Position numbers and translations under genes: made by a program. The notes under the pieces were generated by a model that saw nothing but the letters and a program-made list of their open reading frames with translations, had not been told where the DNA came from and ran no database searches. Shown piece after piece: positions 25,043-33,221 of a stretch of 64,000 nt of DNA (positions within the stretch are counted from its first letter, which is position 1; each line of letters opens with the position of its first letter). Origin of the DNA: Haloferax marinisediminis (GTDB taxonomy: Archaea > Halobacteriota > Halobacteria > Halobacteriales > Haloferacaceae); assembly GCF_009674585.1 (NCBI RefSeq), contig NZ_WKJP01000004.1:186001-250000 (forward strand), given 5' to 3'.

Positions 25043-25978
25043 ATGTCAGATAGCTACAGACCGACCGCAAGTTCGGAACAAGCAGAACAGCAACCAGAAG
25101 CCGAGAAAGGCATCCTCGAGCGACTGAAAGGGGTGCGTCTCGGAGAGGTTCAGGTACTTGTGGGACCAACTATACTGTGGTTCTTCTTGTTCCTGATCGC
25201 TCCGCTCCTCGTCATTCTCTATTACAGTTTCCTCACCTACTCGAGCTTCAACGTCGAGTTCACGCTGACGCTCGACGCGTGGGAGGCCGTCTTCCAACCG
25301 ACTATCTACGACGTCTTCATCCGCTCGCTGCTCATCGGCGTGGCCGTCACCGTCGTGACGCTCATCTTCGGATACCCGTTAGCGTACTACCTGCGCTTCT
25401 ACACCAGCCAGAATGGGGGTATCCTACTGTTGCTGTTCCTCGTCATCCCATTCTGGACCTCTGCAGTCATCCGTACCATCGGTTGGTACCCGATTCTCGG
25501 AAGGACCGGCGTGGTTAACAAACTCCTCATCCAATGGGGTCTCGTCGACGCGCCGATAGGGGCGCTCCTGTTCTCGCCATTCTCACAAATCGTCGGGTAC
25601 CTCGGGGCCTACATCGTGTTCATGGCAGCACCCATCTTCATCTCGCTCTCACAGATCGACGAGGACCTGCTGGATGCGTCCGAGACGCTTCGCGGTGACC
25701 CAATCGATACGTTCAGATATGTTACGCTTCCATTAAGTCTGCCAGGTGTGGTCATTGGCGTCATCTTCGTGTTCGTTCTCTCTATCGGGGACTTCACCAT
25801 TCCTCAGTTCCTCTCGGGAGGGAAAGGAACGATTACGACGCTCATCTACCTGTCTGTCAACACTGGTCTGAACTACCCCGACGCAGCAGCGCTCTCGATT
25901 GCGCTCCTCGTCATCATCTTCACTGTCGTCTACGTCCTGACGCGGTTCGTCGACATCAGTAAAATCGCACAGAGCTGA
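25043..25978 (+). CDS. ABC transporter permease (PotB type)
   Basis: 311-aa permease with a long, acidic cytoplasmic N-terminus and about six helices, starting at ILWFFLFLIAPLLVILYYSF. The EAA loop is represented by DEDLLDASETLRGDPIDTFR (about 205-225). PotB-like features are the large extracytoplasmic segment after helix 1 and the sequence VIPFWTSAVIRTIGWYPIL. It pairs with the PotC-like permease at 20306, and the ATPases at 13970-16317 supply energy. It is downstream of and close to the binding-protein gene, so probably co-transcribed. A short T/A-rich gap separates it from the convergent second hyuA. Confidence 0.92.
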   Translation: MSDSYRPTASSEQAEQQPEAEKGILERLKGVRLGEVQVLVGPTILWFFLFLIAPLLVILYYSFLTYSSFNVEFTLTLDAWEAVFQPTIYDVFIRSLLIGVAVTVVTLIFGYPLAYYLRFYTSQNGGILLLLFLVIPFWTSAVIRTIGWYPILGRTGVVNKLLIQWGLVDAPIGALLFSPFSQIVGYLGAYIVFMAAPIFISLSQIDEDLLDASETLRGDPIDTFRYVTLPLSLPGVVIGVIFVFVLSIGDFTIPQFLSGGKGTITTLIYLSVNTGLNYPDAAALSIALLVIIFTVVYVLTRFVDISKIAQS

Positions 25979-26033
25979 TCGGCGAGCCTCGTCTGTTCTT
26001 CCTCTTCTGTTTCGAAAAAATACCGCAGTGAAC

Positions 26034-28097
26034 TCAGTTTCCAGTCGTGAGTTCGTAGACTCCCACCTCGTCGAGTCGAGCGTGCCATCCCGGGTTGACG
26101 ACGATCGTCGTCGTGTCTTCTTCGATGATGGCTGGGCCGTCTATCTCGGCGCCCGATGGGACGAGTGACCCATCGTAGACCGTCGTTTCGACGAACCCAC
26201 CTGCTCGCTCGAAGTAGGCGTCGCGTGTCCCGGACTTCGCGTCCGACAGTTCATTGTCGGCCGAGAGAACGCCCTCCACGTCCGGTGGCGTGACCTTCCC
26301 GTAGGCGACGCTCTCGATGTTGATGAGGTCGACAGCGGTCTCTGGTTCGGCGTAGGTGTAGAGTTCCTCGTGGCGTCGGTCGAAGGCTTCACGGAGCTCA
26401 GAGAGCCACTCGTCGGTGATCTCTGTGGCCGGCATCTCGACTTCACACTCTTTGATCTGGTTCTGGTACCGCATCTCGAAGACACGCTTGAGACTGATGT
26501 CTTCGTCGCTGATTCCTTCTGTGCGGAGTTGCTCGACACCTTCGGCCTCCAGCGAAGCGAACACCGCTTCGAGGTCTTCGGGGTCGACGTCGGTGATTGC
26601 AGACGGGTAGGAGGCGAGCGTGTTGTGCTTGTAATCAGAGACGACCTCACCATACGCACAGAGGACGCTCGCCGTCTTCGGGACGAGAACTCTCCCGATG
26701 CCGAGTTCGTCGGCGAGCCCTGTTGCGTGGGCCGGCCCAGCGCCGCCACCACAGACCATCGTAAAGTCACGCGGGTCGTGACCCTTCTCGATGCTCACTT
26801 GGCGGATTCCGTCGACCATCGTCTTGTTGACGATTTCGAGAATCCCAGCGGCAGCAGTCTCGGTGTCGAGGTTGGATTCGTCGGCGATGTGTTCCGCGAC
26901 GGCACGCCACGAGGCGTCAGCGTCGATAGCCATTCGCCCACCGAGGAGTTCAGTCTGGTTGAGGTAGCCGAGGACGACGAGCGCGTCTGTCGTCGTTGGA
27001 CGCGTCCCTCCACGGTCGTAACAGGCCGGACCCGGGTCTGCGCCGGCACTCTCGGGGCCGACTTTCAACACCCCACGGTCCAACTGAGCGATGCTGCCGC
27101 CACCTGCACCGATGGTCTCGACTTGGAGCATCGGAAGTCCCATTCGATACCGCATGAGGTCGAAGTCCTTGCGAATCTCCGTCGACCCATCTCGTGTGAG
27201 ACTGACGTCGAAACTCGTTCCACCCATGTCGATGGTGATGACGTCCTCTGAGCCGAACTGGCGTCCAAGGTGAAGGCCTGCGGCCGGACCACCTGCTGGC
27301 CCGGAGTTGATCGCGTAAGCCGGCCGTGCCCGGAGCGACTCGCTACTTCCGATTCCGCCGTTCGCCTGGATGTACCGAATCTGTCCGTCGAATCCGTGTT
27401 CGTGGAGATACTCGTCGACCTGTTCGACGTAGTTGTCGAGCGTTGGTTTGACGTATGCGTTGACGACAGTCGTGCTCGTGCGGGTGTACTCACGTACCTG
27501 CGGAAGGACAGTCGACGAGACCGATGTGTACACGTCCGGGAGTTCCTCTTCGATGATTTCGACCACGCGTCGTTCGTGTTCTGGATTCGCGAACGACCAG
27601 ACCAGTGAGACAGCGACGGCCTCGACGCCTTCGTGTTTGAACCGTTCGATAGCCTTGTAGACGTCGTCTTCGTGGAGTGGTTCGTACTCGGACCCATCGG
27701 AGAGGATGCGCCCACGAACAGGCATCCGCAGGTAGCGTGGAACGAGCATCTCTGCCATCGGGTACTCCATGTCGTATCGGTGGCCGTCTTCTTTGTGCCC
27801 GAGACGAATCTCGAGTGAGTCCTCGTGACCCGCCGTACAGATGAGGCCGGTCTTCGCACCCGTGTGCTCGATAATCGCGTTCGTCGCCACCGTCGTCCCG
27901 TGGATGATGATGTCGATAGACGAGAGTAGTCCGGCGATGTCGGTGTCGAGGTCGTCGGCGACGAGTTCCAGACCATCACGGACAGCCTGTGATGGGTCTG
28001 ACGGCGTCGATGGGGTCTTGTACACGTTGAGCGTGTCCTCGCCTGAAAGGACGAAGTCGGTGAACGTCCCGCCGCTATCGATTCCAAGCCGGTACAT
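26034..28097 (-). CDS. hyuA: Hydantoinase A/oxoprolinase family subunit (second pair)
   Basis: 687-aa HyuA subunit with the ASKHA phosphate loop LGIDSGGTFTDFVLSG at 4-19, HGTTVATNAIIEHTGAKTG near 72, GPAAGP-like NSGPAGGPAAG near 265, TIDMGGTSFDVSL near 285 and CGGGAGPAHATG near 455. It is ATP-dependent like its family. It differs clearly from the first HyuA (only the family blocks are shared), so the pair probably serves another substrate. In transcript order it follows hyuB, the reverse of the first pair. The junction is TGATG, in which the A of the hyuB stop codon is also the A of the hyuA start. Confidence 0.93.
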   Translation of the reverse strand: MYRLGIDSGGTFTDFVLSGEDTLNVYKTPSTPSDPSQAVRDGLELVADDLDTDIAGLLSSIDIIIHGTTVATNAIIEHTGAKTGLICTAGHEDSLEIRLGHKEDGHRYDMEYPMAEMLVPRYLRMPVRGRILSDGSEYEPLHEDDVYKAIERFKHEGVEAVAVSLVWSFANPEHERRVVEIIEEELPDVYTSVSSTVLPQVREYTRTSTTVVNAYVKPTLDNYVEQVDEYLHEHGFDGQIRYIQANGGIGSSESLRARPAYAINSGPAGGPAAGLHLGRQFGSEDVITIDMGGTSFDVSLTRDGSTEIRKDFDLMRYRMGLPMLQVETIGAGGGSIAQLDRGVLKVGPESAGADPGPACYDRGGTRPTTTDALVVLGYLNQTELLGGRMAIDADASWRAVAEHIADESNLDTETAAAGILEIVNKTMVDGIRQVSIEKGHDPRDFTMVCGGGAGPAHATGLADELGIGRVLVPKTASVLCAYGEVVSDYKHNTLASYPSAITDVDPEDLEAVFASLEAEGVEQLRTEGISDEDISLKRVFEMRYQNQIKECEVEMPATEITDEWLSELREAFDRRHEELYTYAEPETAVDLINIESVAYGKVTPPDVEGVLSADNELSDAKSGTRDAYFERAGGFVETTVYDGSLVPSGAEIDGPAIIEEDTTTIVVNPGWHARLDEVGVYELTTGN

Positions 28098-29884
28098 CAG
28101 GCGTCACCTCCGGCAGTGGCAGTCTCAGAACCTGCATTTCTCGCTTGCCGGACCTTCTCTGTCTCTTCTTCGTCGAGCGTTCCATCGTCGTGCATGACGA
28201 CGCCGTACTCTTCGTACGCGCCGACCTGCGTGACGATTCCGTTTTTCACGTCCTCGACGACGTTTTCGACAGGGCGAGTCAGTGGGTCGCCCACGCCACC
28301 GCCGCCGGGGTTGTAGTTCCGACACCGCTCGCCTGGTTTCACACCGAAGATTGTGTTCTCTCGGTACTCTTCGATACTACCGTCTTCGTGTTCGTGTTCG
28401 ACGAAGCCGAGTTTCGGTCGTTCGAGTGAGTTGTACGCCCCAAGTGCGTTCGGCGTCCCGTTCTTTCTGCCTTCGCCCCACATGATTATCTGCATCTCGT
28501 GGCCTCGCGGTTCGACCTCCCACACTGTCCCGCACCCGCCACGCTGTCTGCCCGCTCCGCCGCTATCTGGACGGAGTGAGTACCGGTGGAGGATGAAGGG
28601 GTACATGTGTTCCATAATCTCGACGTCGCCGCTGGAGAGCGCACCGAAACAGCAGAGTGGGCCGCGGGAGTGCCACCCGTCCATGTTGTGGGCGGCCCCC
28701 GCCCCGCTGATAATCGAGGCGAGAACCATCGTGGTGTACGCCTTCCCTGTCTCTGGCTTCGTTCCAGCGACGTTGACACCGCTCGTGTGTCCCCACGAGG
28801 CGACAGCACGCTCTGGGACGGCCGCTTCCAGGGCAGTTCGCACTGCATCGGTAATCGTCTCGCTGGGTGTCGTGGTGCAGTTTACGTGCGGTGCCGGTTC
28901 TTGGGCGTTCGTCATCGTCCCCGGCTCGCCCACGTCGACAGTCAGTGGGCGGTACAGCCCTTCGTTGTAGGGAGGGTCGAGCTGCATGAACATCATGAAG
29001 CCAAGGTATACTCCGCTCATGGAGTTGGCTTCGTACGAGTTGATGTAGTACGGGACCTGTTCGGGAGATTCGAGTTCGATGTGTGCCTCGTCGCCCTCGA
29101 TGGTGACGTGTGCAGTGATATCTATCTCTCCGAGGCCGTGACCGGAGTCTTCGAGTGGTGACGTCCCGGTGTACGTCCCGTCCGGGATGGACTCGATTTC
29201 CTCGCGCATCTGCTCTTCTGCCCGGTCGAGTAGCCGGTCGAAACAGGTGTTGACGGTGTCGATACCGTAGCGTTCGACGAGTCGTTTCAGGTGGCGTTCA
29301 CCGATTTGAACCGCACCGTGTTGCGCGTTCAAATCGCCTTTCCAATCTTCTTCAGATCGCACGTTGGCGAGCAACAGGTCTCGAACGTCCTCACGCAGCT
29401 CACCAGCGTCCCACAGTTTAATCGGCGGAATTCGAAGTCCTTCGGCGTATATCTCGGTCGCTTCGGGGTTGTAGCCACTGGGAACTGGCCCACCGATGTC
29501 GGTTACGTGTCCCTTCGAGACGGTCCAGTACTGGAGTTCGTCGTCGACGAAGACCGGTTTGTACATACAACAATCGAGGATGTGACTCCCGCTGTGTGCG
29601 GGGTCGTTGTGATACATCACGTCCCCGGGTTGGACGTCGTCTGCGAACCGCTCGATTATGGCCTTGGTCGCGGGCATGAGGCTCCCGAGGTGGATGGGAA
29701 TGTCTTGGCCCTGAATGAGCATCTGCCCTTTTGCATCGAACAGCGCGTTCGAATAGTCCCGGGCGATGTTGAGAACACTCGACCGTGCTGTGTTCATCAT
29801 CGTGGTCGTCATCTCGCGTTGCGCTGTCTCCAGTGCACCCTGGACGACCGACAGGGTAATCGGATCGATTTCGCGGGTCATCAT
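28097..29884 (-). CDS. hyuB: Hydantoinase B/oxoprolinase family subunit (second pair)
   Basis: 595-aa HyuB subunit. The N-terminal DPITLSVVQGALETAQREM, the block MYHNDPAHSGSHILDCCMYK (about 105-125, likely metal ligands) and the C-terminal GGAGRQRGGCGTVWEVEP and NPGGGGVGDPL segments are diagnostic. Two adjacent ATG codons (29884, 29881) are possible starts; a TATA-like box is centred about 24 bases before them. Catalysis needs the HyuA partner, which overlaps it by one base. The racemase gene lies 62 bases upstream, so the likely unit is racemase-hyuB-hyuA, classically able to convert both stereoisomers of a 5-substituted hydantoin. Confidence 0.93.
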   Translation of the reverse strand: MMTREIDPITLSVVQGALETAQREMTTTMMNTARSSVLNIARDYSNALFDAKGQMLIQGQDIPIHLGSLMPATKAIIERFADDVQPGDVMYHNDPAHSGSHILDCCMYKPVFVDDELQYWTVSKGHVTDIGGPVPSGYNPEATEIYAEGLRIPPIKLWDAGELREDVRDLLLANVRSEEDWKGDLNAQHGAVQIGERHLKRLVERYGIDTVNTCFDRLLDRAEEQMREEIESIPDGTYTGTSPLEDSGHGLGEIDITAHVTIEGDEAHIELESPEQVPYYINSYEANSMSGVYLGFMMFMQLDPPYNEGLYRPLTVDVGEPGTMTNAQEPAPHVNCTTTPSETITDAVRTALEAAVPERAVASWGHTSGVNVAGTKPETGKAYTTMVLASIISGAGAAHNMDGWHSRGPLCCFGALSSGDVEIMEHMYPFILHRYSLRPDSGGAGRQRGGCGTVWEVEPRGHEMQIIMWGEGRKNGTPNALGAYNSLERPKLGFVEHEHEDGSIEEYRENTIFGVKPGERCRNYNPGGGGVGDPLTRPVENVVEDVKNGIVTQVGAYEEYGVVMHDDGTLDEEETEKVRQARNAGSETATAGGDA

Positions 29885-29903
29885 TGAGAATGACACGCAC
29901 ACC

Positions 29904-29913
29904 AATATTATAA
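29904..29913 (-). promoter_or_regulatory. Probable TATA box of the second hyuB
   Basis: The minus strand reads TATAATATT within this stretch, centred about 24 bases before the ATG at 29884. It gives hyuBA a promoter of its own besides any readthrough from the racemase gene. Confidence 0.5.
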
Positions 29914-29946
29914 CTAGCGGCCCGTGAGGGGCGAAAATGTGGCGTC

Positions 29947-30702
29947 TCAGTCGTCGGCCGTCGGCGACTCGTCACTGAACTGGAAGTGGTCTGGGTAGCC
30001 TCGCTGGAGTTTCGACTCGGGGCGCTTGTACGTCATCACTGAACTCGTAGACTTGCCGAGTGTGACGAGCGACTCTGCGAGAACGGCGGCTGCACCCACA
30101 CTGTCGATGACAGGGACTGGCAGTTCTGCTTCGAGTGCCTCGTCGAGGCCACCCATGCCCGCACACCCGAGACAGATAACCTCAGCACCGTCTTCCTCGA
30201 TGGCTTCCCAGCTAACCTCAAGAAGCCCTTCGATCGTCGCCTCCCGTGCCGTCTCCGTCTCGATGACGGTTAGGTCAGTACACCGAACTGACGCACAGTT
30301 GGATTCCATCCCCGTCTTTTTGACCGCGGCTTCGATGAAGTCACGCGCACGTGGAAGAATCGTCGCAACTGAGAACTTCGCACCGAGCATATTCGCCATG
30401 TACATCGACGCTTCGGCGATGCCAACGACCGGTTTGTCCGTCACTTCTCGACACGCTTCGATACCCGGGTCGCCCCAGCACGCGACGATGAACGCGTCGA
30501 TATCGTCCTCGGCTGTGAGAATCTCTTCGAGCAATCCAGGGACTGCGAGGTAGTCGTCGTAGTAGGACTCGATACTCACTGGGCCACGTTCTGGTGACAC
30601 GGCGATGATTTCGGTCGTATCTTGGGTGTACCTGTCTGCGACACGCCCGATGTTCTCTGTCATCTCGAGGGTCGTATTCGGATTTATCGCCTTGATTTTC
30701 AT
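29947..30702 (-). CDS. Aspartate/glutamate/hydantoin racemase
   Basis: 251-aa racemase of the Asp/Glu/hydantoin superfamily, a cofactor-independent two-cysteine enzyme. The first strand MKIKAINPNTTLEMTENI is typical of hydantoin racemase HyuE. The catalytic cysteines are probably in FIVACWGDPG (about 75-80) and EVICLGCAGMGG (about 175-185). It interconverts D- and L-hydantoins (or Asp/Glu) so that a stereospecific hydantoinase can use both. The ATG at 30702 is chosen; five upstream codons lie between it and the TATA box. It is directly upstream of hyuB. Confidence 0.9.
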   Translation of the reverse strand: MKIKAINPNTTLEMTENIGRVADRYTQDTTEIIAVSPERGPVSIESYYDDYLAVPGLLEEILTAEDDIDAFIVACWGDPGIEACREVTDKPVVGIAEASMYMANMLGAKFSVATILPRARDFIEAAVKKTGMESNCASVRCTDLTVIETETAREATIEGLLEVSWEAIEEDGAEVICLGCAGMGGLDEALEAELPVPVIDSVGAAAVLAESLVTLGKSTSSVMTYKRPESKLQRGYPDHFQFSDESPTADD

Positions 30703-30726
30703 GTTCCTCGCTAGCACGACACGCTC

Positions 30727-30737
30727 AAATTATAAAG
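30727..30737 (-). promoter_or_regulatory. Probable TATA box of the racemase gene
   Basis: The minus strand reads CTTTATAATTT, centred about 30 bases before the ATG at 30702. Confidence 0.5.
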
Positions 30738-30879
30738 CCGTTAGCGGTCGGAGAGGGGAGGAGAGAATCCGCGCCACTATCAAACCGACTCGTTTGGGAC
30801 GTGGGTGGTGCCTCTGACAGCAGTGACTCGGCTTCTCCCGGTTGGATATCTGATTGGCTATCTACTTGTGTTTACCTGT

Positions 30880-31437
30880 TCAGAGGTCAGACGGTTGTGT
30901 TCCAATACCCTCAGGCCACCCTGTTGGTTTGGCGGCCGTGGGCTGTGCGTGTTCCCGTTTCAAGACCATCGGGGTGCGTTTCAACGACAGCACGAGGACG
31001 TTATCCTGGTTGTACGTCCTGAGTTCGGTCGTGACGATGCCGACGTGTGGACGAGACGAACTCTCCCGTTTCTCCAGAACCTCGCTCTCGGCGAAGAGGG
31101 TGTCCCCGTGGTAGACAGGTGCGTGGTGTCGAATATCGTCGTATCCGAGATTTGCAGTCGCATTCGCCGAGACGTCGATGACGCTCATCCCGACGGCGAG
31201 TGCGATGACGAACGTGCCGTCGACGAGCCGCTCACCGAACTCGGTCTCGGCCGCGTACGCCTCGTTGAAGTGCATCGGGTTGAGGTTCATCGTGATGTTG
31301 GTGAACCACACGTTGTCTGTCTCGGTCACAGTCCGCCCGTAGGGATGCTTGTAGATATCTCCGACAGTGAAGTCCTCGTAGTATCGTCCTTCCCAGCCAT
31401 TCGCTAGTCGCCGTTCGTGGTCAGTCGCTTCGGTCAT
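30880..31437 (-). CDS. MaoC-like hot-dog dehydratase
   Basis: 185-aa single hot-dog-fold protein of the MaoC dehydratase family (R-specific enoyl-CoA hydratases, mesaconyl-CoA hydratase relatives). The hydratase motif area is TETDNVWFTNITMNLNPMHF (about 37-56), containing the Asn-x-x-x-x-H arrangement typical of the active site, followed by GTFVIALAVGMS. The ATG at 31437 is chosen; an in-frame extension of 66 codons upstream lacks family character and reaches into the CoA-transferase gene. It lies 85 bases downstream of the CoA transferase on the same strand. The two are likely co-transcribed and act on CoA esters. Confidence 0.85.
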   Translation of the reverse strand: MTEATDHERRLANGWEGRYYEDFTVGDIYKHPYGRTVTETDNVWFTNITMNLNPMHFNEAYAAETEFGERLVDGTFVIALAVGMSVIDVSANATANLGYDDIRHHAPVYHGDTLFAESEVLEKRESSSRPHVGIVTTELRTYNQDNVLVLSLKRTPMVLKREHAQPTAAKPTGWPEGIGTQPSDL

Positions 31438-31522
31438 GTGTGGCACACGTGAACACGCAGTCATCCTATACCAACGTTTGCATCGCTGAGCGTTCCACCG
31501 TTTGACGAGGGTGAGGTGGTCC

Positions 31523-32989
31523 TCAATCGAGGTACCAATCGAAGACTGTGGTAAGGTCGTGAGGAATGTGTCCGCCACCCTTGTCAGCCCGCTCCAGATA
31601 GTCGCGAAGGTCGTCCTGGAACGAGGGATGTGCACACTGACTGACCATCACGTCGGCGCGTTCACGAGGCGCGAGTCCCCGAAGGTCGGCGACGCCCTGT
31701 TCGGTGACGATAATCGAGAAGTCGTGTTCTGTGTGGTCCACGTGAGGAACCATCGGCACGATTCGCGGAATTGCCCCGTCTTTGGCGGTCGACCCGAGTG
31801 CGATGACGCCGATGCCACTGTTACGAGTGAAGTCACCGCTTCCACCGATGCCATTGGCGACGTGTGTCCCGGCGATATGGGTCGAGTTGACGTGGCCGTA
31901 GAGGTCGACTTCTAGTGCACTGTTGACGCCGATGACGCCGAAGCGGTCGATGAGTGCGGGGTTGTTGGAGACATCGGCGTTCCGAACGATGACGCGCTCA
32001 GCGTACCGCTCGATGTCGGCGAACAGGCGTTCTTGTCCCTCTCTGGAGAGCGCGAGTGAGGCCGCACTGGCCGAGACGAGTTTGTCGTCGTCGATCATGT
32101 CGAGGAGTCCATCCTGAATGACCTCACCGTAGTACGCGACTGTTCGGTCGCCGAAGTCGACGTCGTTGAACGCACCCATCAAGGCGTTGCCCAGACTCCC
32201 AACGCCGAATTGGAGATTCACCGACGAAGCGAACAACGGGTTTCGTTCGACTTCGTCCGCGAGAAACGCCGCGAGGTTGGCTGCAATCTTCTCGTCGGTC
32301 TCTGTGGGTTCTCTGAACGTGTAGGATTTGTCTGGTCGGTCAGTCCGAACGACCATCTCCAGTTTTTCGGGTTCGAAACTGATACGCGGCGAACCGATTC
32401 GGTCGCCCGGGGCGTTGAGTGGAATCGGTTCACGGTTCGGTGGGGTTGCCCGCGAATAGACGTCGTGGAGGAGTTGTAGTTCGAGCGGTTGTGCATCGTT
32501 GACTTCGACGATGAGTCGAGATGCGCTATGGACGTACGTCGGCGTGTGGCCGACAGACGTGGTCGGGATGAGCCAGTCGGGACCGACGGCGACTGCTTCG
32601 ACGAGTGCGACGTTAGGAGTGCCGTAGTGGCCGAAGGCGACTTCGTCGCCGAGTCGGGAGATGTGGCGGTCGTGGAACGCGATGTGGCCGTCGTTGACTG
32701 CGGTCCGGGCGGTGGGTGTGGCCTGATACGGGAAGCGTCGTTCGATCGCGTCGGCTTCGACCAGGGCGGTATCGACTTCACCCCCGACGCTGCCGCCACT
32801 GATGACGGTCAGTGACAGGTCTCTGTCGCTCGCAGCGAGTGCAAGCGGGACGGCTTTCGGGTATCCCGCCCTGCCGAACCCGCTCAATACGAGAGTGGCG
32901 TCGTCATCGATTAGCGCTGCTGCCTCCTCGGGAGAGCCGGTCGGAACTCCGTCGGCGATGCGGTCTGTGACTGGGAGGTTTCTGTTCAT
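31523..32989 (-). CDS. Acetyl-CoA hydrolase/succinyl-CoA:acetate-type CoA transferase
   Basis: 488-aa class I CoA transferase (Cat1/Ach1 group). The catalytic Glu is E289 in YYGEVIQDG, and GVGSLGNAL at 262-270 precedes it. The oxyanion and CoA-binding glycine loop is IGGSGDFTRN (about 389-398), and the C-terminal domain has IIVTEQGVADLRGLAPRER. It moves CoA between carboxylic acids or hydrolyses acyl-CoA. An AGGTGA ribosome-binding site lies just before the ATG, so this mRNA has a leader, unlike most neighbours. It is divergent from the acyl-CoA dehydrogenase gene. It probably activates the acid released by amide catabolism. Confidence 0.9.
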   Translation of the reverse strand: MNRNLPVTDRIADGVPTGSPEEAAALIDDDATLVLSGFGRAGYPKAVPLALAASDRDLSLTVISGGSVGGEVDTALVEADAIERRFPYQATPTARTAVNDGHIAFHDRHISRLGDEVAFGHYGTPNVALVEAVAVGPDWLIPTTSVGHTPTYVHSASRLIVEVNDAQPLELQLLHDVYSRATPPNREPIPLNAPGDRIGSPRISFEPEKLEMVVRTDRPDKSYTFREPTETDEKIAANLAAFLADEVERNPLFASSVNLQFGVGSLGNALMGAFNDVDFGDRTVAYYGEVIQDGLLDMIDDDKLVSASAASLALSREGQERLFADIERYAERVIVRNADVSNNPALIDRFGVIGVNSALEVDLYGHVNSTHIAGTHVANGIGGSGDFTRNSGIGVIALGSTAKDGAIPRIVPMVPHVDHTEHDFSIIVTEQGVADLRGLAPRERADVMVSQCAHPSFQDDLRDYLERADKGGGHIPHDLTTVFDWYLD

Positions 32990-33189
32990 CGTTCACCTGG
33001 GGTCCGCTCTGGTCGCGCGGGAATCCAGATACGGTGTCGTGTCTCTGTGCCACTCATCGGAATCACAGTACAGGTCTGACGGAAAATAGAATAAACGTTG
33101 TGTACAGATTCCAGCAACACGTTTCGGTCCACCACTCTCCAGAGACACGACCGCCCGAGTTCATGTCGGCGAGACCTAACGAGCCCATA

Positions 33190-33200
33190 GGTTTATTCAA
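33190..33200 (+). promoter_or_regulatory. Probable TATA box of the acyl-CoA dehydrogenase gene
   Basis: GGTTTATTCAA is centred about 27 bases before the ATG at 33222. Confidence 0.45.
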
Positions 33201-33221
33201 ACCTCACTCCAACGGGGACCG

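Noticed and set aside
27065-28087. 340-aa open frame on the minus strand
   Set aside because: It is a shifted reading of the second hyuA, Ser/Thr/Arg-rich and not protein-like.
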